NCBI GenBank assembly: GCA_900617975.1 | Contig: UZAE01012597.1 | Location: 1-12,642, forward strand | From: Rodentolepis nana | Taxonomy: Eukaryota; Platyhelminthes; Cestoda; Cyclophyllidea; Hymenolepididae | DNA length: 12,642 nt | Direction of reading: 5' to 3' | Part shown: in pieces, positions 1 to 10,500 of the stretch | How positions within the stretch are numbered: position 1 is the first letter of the stretch | How the letters are laid out: each line of letters begins with the position of its first letter | Translations under genes and position numbers: made by a program | Notes under the pieces: generated by a model | The model's input: the letters and a program-made list of their open reading frames with translations, nothing else | Database searches by the model: none | What the model was told of the DNA's origin: nothing

Positions 1-321
1 GACATCGGCCGGTCCATGCATTGCAAAATCGTTGTCCCCTTCTTAGCAAGTGTGTCAGCAATCTCATTGCCTTTAATGCCACAGTGACCAGGAATCCATT
101 GTAGGACCACTGTTTTGTTTTTCTCTCTCAGCAGCTGATAGAGTTTCCTACATTCCTTTATCTCAGCTGTTTTGGGTGTCTCTGTTTCCAATAGAGTCTA
201 TTGCTGACTGTGAGTCCGAAAGTATCACCGCTTTGGTGAATTTCGTATCCAGGCAACATAATTGGCATAGTGCTATCCTAATGGCCTCTATTTCTCCTTC
301 AAAAGCGGATCTACCATACAA
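1..321 (-). mobile_element. 5'-truncated LINE fragment, RNase H domain (broken)
   Basis: The minus strand reads YGRSAFEGEIEAIRIAL, then KAVILSDSQSAIDSIGNR, then a frameshift, then TAEIKECRKLYQLL, then TVVLQWIPGHCGIKGNEIADTLAKKG. This is the RNase H domain found at the end of the polyprotein of I-type LINEs. The conserved Glu of FEGEIEA, the Asp of LSDS and the Asp of NEIAD are present; the first catalytic Asp lies upstream and is absent. The frame breaks once, at about 172-184: reading straight on gives a stop at AAC AGC TGA. Similarity starts abruptly near 320, after an in-frame TAA. It lies in sense orientation inside GBA2 intron 8 and continues past the left edge. It is not functional. Confidence 0.88.
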
Positions 322-413
322 TATTTATTAATAAAAAAGACTACTAAAATCTTACGAAACAGAAGGAAAATTTCATTTTGAAAATATCCAAGACTATCCT
401 GATCAGCACTCAC
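1..413 (-). other. GBA2 intron 8 (partial)
   Basis: It begins with the donor GTGAGT at 413. It holds about 90 bases of AT-rich DNA and then the LINE RNase H fragment, and runs off the left edge. Confidence 0.85.
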
Positions 414-742
414 CTTCAAGATAAGCAAATAGACCCATTTCTTTACCAAATGAAATTCGATTTTGGAGTGGTGTCATCGATGACTTGTTGTTGTATTTAG
501 TTTTGCCATTACCATTTGCACACTTTCTTCTAAAAGGCGAATCAGATTTCGCAGGTTCACAACGACCGGTGACATTGAGTGGATCCAATTCGACATTTGG
601 ATTGTGCCGACGAACATAATCAATGGGGGCCTCATCTGTGTCATTGTTCACGATTGGCAAAGGATCTAACCATACGGTTCCGCCGTCAGAGACGTAGTAG
701 AGCTCGTTGAAGAGGGCGGACTTGTACCAGTCTGGAAGATGA
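414..742 (-). CDS. GBA2: GBA2 coding exon 8, ends at catalytic Glu
   Basis: Encodes the end of Pro536, residues 537-645 and one base of Gly646. [24 protein letters not shown] is nearly identical to human [26 protein letters not shown] polar loop of about 70 residues (566-635) replaces about 25 in human. The exon ends FAYLE|G. By alignment the Glu (codon 417-415) is the counterpart of human Glu527, reported as the nucleophile. The acceptor is cttccaag|t and the donor is gaag|gtgagt. The next exon is outside the window. Confidence 0.94.
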
Positions 743-1488
743 CTTGGAAGAAGAAAAACGGGATATTAGAAGAGTGGTTCAAAGAATTAAGAACAGACCT
801 GAGTGGTCAGTGCATTTAAGTTAGAAAAGATTATTTGCGCAAACATTAATCAGAGTATGCATTTTTACGGTACAAGTCCGTCAGAAAGAGGAGAAGCATA
901 GAGAAATGGGAAGTTTATGGACACCAACAACTATGATAGACTGAATTCCGTTAACGATTACTTATAAGAGGTGTTCACAATCGGGAATCAGGCGCTTGCC
1001 CTATCGTGATTATTGTGTAATTTCAAATGTATAGAGAACAGTGACCAGAGGGCAAATTTTAGTACAGGAAAAACTTGATTAACTTGTTATTTTTTAAACA
1101 AATTGCGCGATTTCAACAATTTTCTTCAAGAGTGGCTTGAATTCTCTTCACCTGATATCAAGCAATTAGCAATTTTAAATTTCGAAAATTAGGAAAACTT
1201 TGAACCCCTAAAATTATAGTGGAAATCTCAACCTTCATAAAAGATTGTAATGTCTTGATACTATATCATTTGAAATTAATCTATATATATATTCGGGAGA
1301 CACGTCTAGACATAAAGTAAGTAACAAGTAGATATGAAAATCAATTGCAATTAGGAAAAATGTTCTCCCGGAGTCTCCTTTTGAAATTTACATAGCCTTC
1401 CAATCAGTTTTCTTATCGCGCTAAAATAATAGAAAACTTTTTCAAAATACTACTCCACTTGTCTAATTTCCTATGAAATTACCTAATT

Positions 1489-1527
<39 letters not shown>

Positions 1528-4500
1528 CAACGTTTTATTTATTATGCGGAAAAGAAGTAGAAATGGTGTTAGACACATAAGTCCAAATAGAAGCGTACAT
1601 ATACGAATATGCATGGTGTGGAACAAGAAAAGATTTTAAGTCCGATAAAAGGTAAACAAAGACGATTGAAGTCTTCACAAATTACAATTATTACTATTAT
1701 GAAATTAAGCACTATTAAATAATAATATTCCAATTATGAATAGGAAAGGGATGTCGTTGCTGTGTAGTTTAAGATGACCGCTTTTTTCCTATTTTCAAGA
1801 ACTAAAACTATTTTGCGAAATATGTAATTACGAAACAGTGGATAGATGTTCCTGAAAAAATGTAATCTAATTGAGCAGTCTACAACTAATAAGAGCTTCA
1901 ATTAGAGCTCCAAATTAAAAAAACATAGTTTTAAGATTAATAAAATACTAAGATTCATATAAGCATTCAACTACCACAGTCCGAGAATCTTCCTATTTCA
2001 CTCTTCACCCTGTAAATCTGAGATATATTGAAGATGACACACATCCTTATTAAAATAGTAGCTTCGATACGATCCATAAATGATTATGTGGCAACATTTA
2101 ATTACCAATAATTATGAATAGTGAGTAACTGTTCCCACGTGCTAACTAGATGTTGATATGTATTTTGATAGAGGGATGTGCGATAGACTTACCTACACAT
2201 GGTGGAACCTAGGCAACGTAAATTTTCATACGGAAGTCATTACACCGGCAGTTGACTTCTGACTTCAAACTACCATGACCCAACTGCATGTCATATCCGA
2301 CCACTTCTACAGTAATCACCTTACCTTTTTCTCTACCTTTGTGTCTGTCACTTTGACATCGGCGAATCACTCTTCTGTTTCCCCTCTCCACTTTTAGTGA
2401 CTTTGATGATCCTCCCCTCTGTGAAGCCCGAAGTCAAGTAAAGAACTAATGATAACTATCGAAACACCTGTCACTTGAAATTAATTATTGAATATTAGTA
2501 TGACACAGTCTAGTTCATTCCCACATCCCAACTGTCAATTATACATCAAGAAACGAAGAAGACGAAATGATAACTACCAAAAAACCTGACATTTGATGCA
2601 AATAAATTTTGATAGATGACGACATGTAGAACCTTATTTATTTATTTATATCAAATGGCAGGCGACATGTAGAACCTTAAAATTAGAAAATATGCATTCT
2701 GGAGCTATGGAGCTTAAAGGTAACCATGACTTTATAAAAAAATAATTAAAATTAAGCATAAACTAAAGGTCTAATTTCAAGCAACTCGAAAAAAGAGCAT
2801 TTCAATCAAGCAGATTTTCGATTCACTTGAATTTGGAAAAAAACTTACGGATCTCGCAATATAGGTACCTGCCAATCGATAATCGACTTTCTCCAAGATT
2901 GCCAGTGATTTGCAGCGTAAGTCAGTAGTTCCATCGCTCCATGATGTATGTCCTCCGAAAACCAGCGAGCATATCGTCTAAAAGAAAGGAGAAAAAACAT
3001 TTGTCAAAAAAGGTTAGACATAGAAGAATGAGCCTATCCGATTTAGAGCAGCATTTAATCAACACCTAGGCTATATTGAAGCCGAGCATGTGGCAAAACG
3101 CTTATATTAGGTCCTTTTAAAAATTCAGCGCATTTCATAGCCTGGGGGCAGAGTGATTTTCCAAAGTAATTATAGCCCTCACAATGAATAATGAATAAAT
3201 TAAAGAGGAGATTGAATTCTATTATTAACTTCCGTTAATCAGTGGGCTACTACCACTAACACGTAATTAAAACAATACAATTCGTTTTGTGTTATGCAAA
3301 CAAATCAACGGATTAAGTTAGAATAGGGGAAAAAGAGTAGCGAATCAGTTCATACTGACAGGTGTAAATGATAGCTACCCTAAATCATTATTTTTACACA
3401 AAAAATGTTCACCATTGCGGCATATATTATGACGCTTGCTATTATATATTTGGGGGACATTGAAGAGGACCCGAAGAGAACACGGAAACAAGACAATACG
3501 TCGTGTGATTTTGAGCCCATTTAAACACATCCCAGAGTTCATACGTAGCTGTAAATATGTCAAAGTTGAGCGAAGGAGTAGAGAAGTTAAATTTAACTCA
3601 AATTTGAAGTGCTCTTATCATTTTATTCTATTTATATGGCCTAGTGATTCAAAGTTATTTGACGTAATGAGCCACCTTAAAAATTTTGAAATATTTTTTT
3701 TCAATAAAGAGTTCTGAAATAAAATTTTATCCTATTTAATGTTAAATTAAGAGATAAGAATAAAAAACACAATTAAGAATTTTCAATTAATGATTATATA
3801 TGACGAAAGAAATCGATACAAGGGGAAGATTTAGCTCGGAAATCTTATTTTGTGTATAACTGTGCATGGGAATTGATCAATAAAAGGACCCGCAGTATAT
3901 TGACTTTTAGTAAATTAGATTTAAAATTAAATATAGCTCACAAGGCTTCTCAGCAAAAGTTAGATTAGGAAATTGTTATATTTCTATATCGGGTTACTTG
4001 AAACAAATTAGATGACATTAATTCTATGAATTCAATTTTCATTAAATTGGACATTATAAGTGTTGTGGGTAATATCTCTGAAAACATCTTGGGGATTTTA
4101 TTTCTTTCCACAGCTAGGCCAAAACTCACTTTGTGGTATACGAAACAGTAAACCGATCTGGCCTTGTTCATTAGAATAAGTTTAAGCACCGAAGAATATA
4201 AACAAAGCTAAAATTGATGGTTCAATTTACATATATTTGAAAATTTGAAGACTTGCCGTCTATAAGGGACGATGGATGATCTGAAGTGAACTCGAGGAGA
4301 ATGCCAAGTGACAAAGAATTGAAGAGTGGCTGTTCCTGCACCTACTACGTCAACAGAATTTGAGAAAGTTCGTCGTCGACTTCCATTGCATGGAGTCCCT
4401 GAGGGTGGTGGTGTATGAGATGATCCTGGTTGTTTGCCAGAAGCTGGTGGTACCACGCAGGAGGCACAGACTGCCATTGCCAATTTGGCCGAACGCTTCC

Positions 4501-7500
4501 TGTCGCCCCTTCGGATGTAGCCTATAGTGAAAGGATGGCACGTTAATATGACCTCAGTCTGCTTGCATACTTGAGAGGCCGCGTCTTTCTTTTTAGAGAA
4601 AAGAGAACCTTATTATCGGTTGTTTTGGGGACTAATTTTAAAATTTCAGGTCAGCATAAGAAGGAACTTTTAAGATTTAGTGGATATACGAGGTCAAGAG
4701 ACAATAGACTCGTGAAAGGCGCAATGGAATGTGATGGTTTTCTTGCAGAATAAGTTATGGAAATCCAGGCTGAGTGAAAAATTTCCAGGATGGAAAATAG
4801 GAAAAGTGCAATCCTAAATTGGAAACAATTACAAGCTCAATGGTAGGATATTGAAACTGTGAATTTTTTAAAAGGCGTTCACTTAGGTGTTTTACCAAGT
4901 TTATTACTCCAGGGTGGAAATCGTTCCAAAAATAACATGTACTAACAGAAAAAATGAACGGGAATATACTTAGAAAGATCCCAAAAAGTAGACTAGCAAA
5001 ATAGGATCAAAAGAGAATGTTGGATAAGGCTTATCATGATGGACTTTGTGGGCAAAACTTTGGACAAAAATTATGAAGACTTGACTTCACTTATACTAGT
5101 AAGATTAGTAATATTATGGCTGTTTCAATTAGAAAATTGTTGATTATTATGGGAAAATGTTAATTTTTTCATATCACATTCAACAAAACTCAGATGTTAG
5201 GAAAAAAACTTAGCTTAAAGTTTTTGACTAGTAGGACTTCGGTTTCTTTGGCTATATTAAAGTCTAAAACCAGGCACTTTCTTGACAAAAGAGTATTTGA
5301 CAGAAAATAAAGTACAATTTCAAATAATTGAACCAAGAGATCACCAACGCGCATATGGTACGATCAGAGATGCAATACAAGTCAACCGATCGACAATTGT
5401 ACAGACAATTCCAAGGCACTTTACAGAGCGGTCACCACACGAGTGCCAAACATGTAATCACAGTAATTGAAGGTAACCAAGTTGTGATTAAAGACTTGGA
5501 TCTGACTTAAATCGGCCTCAAAACTTTTATTTATTTATATCAAATGACAGGCTTTATGATAGTTATAATTAGCTCTTTAGTTGACTTCAGGCTTCACAGA
5601 GGGAGAGGAACATCATATCGAAAAAAGTCGAGAGGGGGGGGGGACAGAAGAGTGTTTTAAAGATGTAAAAGAGGCAGACACAATGGTAAATGAAAGGTAA
5701 GGTGAGTACTGTGAAAGTGGTCGAATATGACATACAGTGGGGTCAGAAGTCAACTGCCGGTTTATAGACTTTTTTGCCGCATGAGTATACGCTGCCCAGG
5801 GTGTATCACGTGGAGGTAAATCTAAGGGGAAAGTACCGTTTGGAAGACATTATATGAATTCGATTAGGGTCAATAATTTCACTATTAATGATGTAAATAA
5901 ATCGAAGGGAAACATGAAATGGCAAACGCGTGTGAAATAGCTCTCCGCGTCACACCAGACTTCATGTGAATATCAAGCTGCTGTGGTTTTAATTACACAA
6001 AAAAACTGGCGTGATATTGTACTTAGAGCTTAGTTCGCGGAAGTGTACTGAATGACAATACCAGAACGTGGTGGCAGTAAATGAACATATAGTGATTACA
6101 AAGCGAAAGCCTACCATCTATTTAAAAGGATGTTTTCCTAGTAATGAAAGCTAACAAAAATTGAGCTTTGGGTAAAGAGAATCATTCAAAATTGAGATTT
6201 ACAAAGCTTGAATACGGTTTCTGCAGCCTTTGGTCAATGAACCAGCCACATTTTTTAATCAGCTTCCCCCAATTGCGAGGAAATAAAAAAATTTGCTTAC
6301 GAATAACACCCATTCCGGGGCTTTTGCGGCACAAAAACTACAATTACGGAAAAGTCACTTTTGAAAAGCCACAAATCTCTTTATAATCCAATAGCATTCT
6401 TCTCGTCTTTAATAAATGAGAGTTTTATTTTTTGAACTAGTTTTAATTCATGCCGTCAATTACTTCTCAAATTTCAGGGAATTATTTGCAAATTTCAACT
6501 GCTACCGAAAGCGCACATTGCGAAACAAAAAATCTAATCTAATTTTAGATGTATGAAACTCAAATTGACACTTGTTTGCTGGATTCGACACAAAACTAGT
6601 TCCCAACTGCGTAACATTGGCCAATTAATTTATAAAACTCTTTCTTCCACCTGAATAAAAACCAACAAATTCGAATATGTTTTTAGGGTGAAAATCTCTA
6701 TCAACCAGCAATTTACGAAGGTCCCTAAGTCCTTTAAAGTACAAAAGCGCTTTTCAGGTAATAATTATGGGCAGGAATTAGCTATTTTAGGTCTTCGGTA
6801 GATTAAATGAATCGGCGAGTAATCAGTAGTTGAAATGATCACCACCAAGAGCACAAAAATCCAGTCTTTTTGAAGGACAAAGCAAACCCAACTAATAATC
6901 GAACAGTGCGTACTATGTCCGAAATTTAAACTGCATTTAGCATTCCTATGTTGAAAGCCACACAATTAATAGTTGGTACAAGCTAAAATCCACCAATATA
7001 ACAAATCAGCTTAATTCAGCACATCAACTTACTGATGTTTATTACCAAAAAATAATAAAGATTGCTCGAAGAACACTAACATGTAAACTACCTGAAGTAT
7101 AAAATCTCATTAATTTTAAAGGTAATTAATCGATAGGATCTACGTATCCTGTTTCAAATACAGGTCACAGAGCAGGTCTAAGAAAGCAAAGTTTGTTTAA
7201 GAACGATCTATTATAACCACGTTTGTACTGTGTCTCAACTTCACCCATGAGACGAGCATGATTGCCCTCCTGTCTTTATGACTTTAGCCCCTTTGGATTG
7301 ACAATTGAGCGGCACGGGGTGGTAGGTTATTTGACCAAACAATTTATCACAATTAGTTACTTAATAATCTACTCTAATCTTGTGTCACAACAGAACTGTC
7401 CTTCTGTTGATCAATGTAGTTCATTATGAATAAGCACAAGATGCAACTTACTAATATTCTCGTCACTGAGTGCTCCAGTTGACTTAAGATCCTTCCAGAA

Positions 7501-10500
7501 CTGCGAGGCCAAAGGAGCAAGGATGTGCGACTTGAAGATCCCATTGTTTGGCAAGCTGAGTTTCTCGGCGATTGTGGAGGAATCCCAAGTGGTAGATGAG
7601 CTTTCAGACAAAAAGGAGGATGACGGCGAGGAAACACTAGAGTCATCAGTTGTTTCTGTGAGATGAGAGCGAACTCGCGAGACAGCCCTTGCTCCTGGTA
7701 TTGAGCTAGACATCTTGAATTGGAAACCAGAGCAACGCGTCACTCGAACCTGGAAGTGGGAGGAAGGGGGGGGGGAGGGGAGAGAAATGAAACGTTAGGT
7801 GGCATTACTGAATTAGACATATCGATAAAATTCGTGCGTATTTGATTTTCTTTACATATTTACTATCGTCGATCATTTTAATCAAATCACAGGTGATCTC
7901 AATTTTTACTGAATGCTGACAAATTAACACAACTATCTGTTAGTGTTTTGGGGGTAAGGAAGATCTGATTCTTGCTTTGTCTCAATAGATAAACGCATGC
8001 AGTCACTTTTATGACTTTAAAACTTGATCTCATGAAACCGAAAATTACGTGAGGGTTTAAGGAAAGAAAAATATTACCAAGGATACACAAGTTAGTAATG
8101 GTTGTAAATCATAATAATATCATGGTAAAAATACTGGCTTAGGCAGATATTGGAAAAACATTTGAAAGTTTACAAGTAAGTCAGTCATTCATTTAATTTC
8201 TCTGGTGGATACTGAACACATTGCCATTCTTTTCTTTAATTAGTAAAACGGCAACTAAAATGTCAATCATAAAATAGTTATTTTAGCCATCTAAAGACCG
8301 TCTTGCTACAGATAAATCCGTACATACTTACAATTTTTTTAAATGTGAAGAAATTATGGATTTTTTAATAGATTAGAGCGCTTTGCGTTACGCCACTTTG
8401 GTGGGTATCATTGTTTTTAGAATTTGACCCAATTAATGGACTTTCATTTTTATCGTACTAGATTTAAAGTTACTAACTTGTTTAAACTATGATAGATAGC
8501 TTTCACTGATTCGCGCAAAAAAACCAATGACAGGAAATATAGAGAATGCTGATAAAGAGAATGTCAATGTTTCAATGAAAGGGCCATATAAATAATCGTA
8601 TTAAGTAGCCTAACAATTAAATAAGTTAACTCATTACTAACACGATTAAACTGCCCACCCGAACATTCTGGAGAGCGCAGAGGACTTATCAGCTGGCGGG
8701 CTATTTAGATTCATTCAAGTCATGCTACCAATCATGTTTGTTGTGGTGAGAAATTCCATAAACGATATACGTCTGCTTCTCCTATCCCATAGAGATTGTT
8801 TAACGCATTCTGGGAGCCTATCCATAATAGAATATTTGGCCAAAGAGATTACGGAGAGTAAGTCAAGACTTGTTAGAGAGGCAATCCGCTAAACACCCTA
8901 ACAATTGTGTACCGAAATGATAAAGTTGGTAAGTGTGAATATGGTCCGAATTGTTCTTAAAAGTATAGATTGAAGTAAAACAATGGTCAAATTTACTATC
9001 ATCATAGTCATAATAAAAAACTCAAGATATTATCGATGCGGAGACCGAAAATTTTGCATCAAGTTTTAGGAGAAAGGGAATAACAATTTACCCCATTATT
9101 AGCAGCGGCAGCAATACCAAAGCAACAAGCGATTTGATAGCCAATACAAGCTTCCATTAGGCATCCGCGAAGCACCCCTGATTCAAAGTTACGAGTCGCG
9201 TCCTTAATAGAAGACGTGACGATGGAGTTGAGAAGTCTAGGGTCGCAGTACTCTACCCCTGCATTGCCCTGTTCAGTTTGAGATGGTGGAGATTGTTCGT
9301 TCTGACGAGGGCCACGCCAGGTCATCGTGATTGAGACTTGCGCCTCTAGCGTTGGATGGAAGTTCAATACGGTCCAGTGGAATACACCAAGTGGAAGGCA
9401 ACTGTCTTTGTAATTGTGGGGTATCACAGGTGAAATCTGGAAAACATTAATAATGCGAGTAGTAGGATAAAGAAAATATCGATTAAACATAAAACACCTA
9501 AGCGCGTAATCATATGTAAATATAAAGTCTTCTAACTGGATTTATATCAGCTGTATGGGAAAAAGAAACATAAGCATGTCTAGATATACTGAATGGATTA
9601 GGACATGTTCAAAAGTTTTATGCAAAGCAAATATTCAATTACAACTAAAACTCGAAATGATACAAAACTAGACCCACTTTTGCATAATATGGCTAAAAAC
9701 AAATCGTAAATAAACTCCGAACTAAGGCAAGTGAATAGGTAAAAAATCGGTTGATCTAAGAACACTTTCATAACCTAAACATCTTTTCAATATTCCCTTT
9801 TGTGTAAAATATCATATGAAAGATATAGGAAAAATCAGGAACCAATTTTCAGTTTCACAGAAAGCAATTATATTCAGCCGTAGTCAATCACGCTCAAAAG
9901 TGTTCGAAATACACGCGTATTTATAAAATGAGATTTTAAATTAATATAAAACGATTAAATTATTCTTTTTTGTAAAGAATAAACGAAAAATTCATATGCA
10001 TAACCTAAGTTGCGAAAAATTAACTTGGAAAAGATAATATTATAGAATTTTGATGAGAAAAATCTAAGGCAATTACCTGCTCACAAATAAGAACCAAATC
10101 GAATTCAGGAATTTCATAAACTGTCCATGATCGCGGATAAAGACCAATGTAATGACCATGATCAGCTGGAAATCCCCATTCCCAAGATAGAAGACCATAT
10201 GGAATATTGGAGTTGTTAGTTTGGGATGAAAGCACTCTCTGATAAACTTGACCATTTCGAAATATTGTCACGATAAACTGAACAAAACATATAGCATGCT
10301 GGATAACGAAACACGGGAAAATAAAAATAGAAGAATACTGGATATAATTATACCTGATCTGAGTAATTGACTTCATGATGATAGATACCAGGACGAAGAC
10401 TAGAACGACAGAATTCCCCCCTAAACCCGCGTCCAATAGTACCACAACCAATACCACCTATAGGAACACCATATATCGATTCCATTTTGATGGGATTCAA

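Larger units (their letters stand above)
743..2848 (-). other. GBA2 intron 7
   Basis: About 2.1 kb, with donor CCGTAAGT and acceptor CTTCCAAG. It holds the (TA)n tract at 1491-1527 and a cluster of repeat copies at 2184-2679 (a near-full copy, a partial copy and a 26-base stub with target-site duplication). The rest, 743-1490 and 1528-2183, is AT-rich with no coding or RNA signal that I can support. Confidence 0.88.

Noticed and set aside
980..1020. Possible hairpin CACAATC...ATTGTG
   Set aside because: Only about six bases pair cleanly, with large bulges; this is expected by chance in AT-rich DNA.
2209..2391. Minus-strand ORF of 60 codons
   Set aside because: It lies wholly in repeat copy A, is not open in copy B and shows no domain.
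2438..2472. CTAATGATAACTATCGAAACACCTGTC in copy A, reminiscent of a hammerhead ribozyme core as in schistosome SINE-like repeats
   Set aside because: The CTGATGA core is altered, stem pairing is not evident, and copies B and C do not keep the GAAA or the core.
3429..3524. Short plus-strand ORF with LGDIEEDP, like the 2A-type GDIExNPGP motif seen in some LINE proteins
   Set aside because: The key N, G and P residues are missing, the ORF is about 31 codons, and no LINE domain lies nearby.
4350..4541. Minus-strand ORF overlapping GBA2 exon 6
   Set aside because: It is in another frame from the conserved GBA2 reading and is a shadow ORF.
6168..6386. Plus-strand ORF in GBA2 intron 5
   Set aside because: It has no recognisable domain, no retroposon mark and no support beyond being open.
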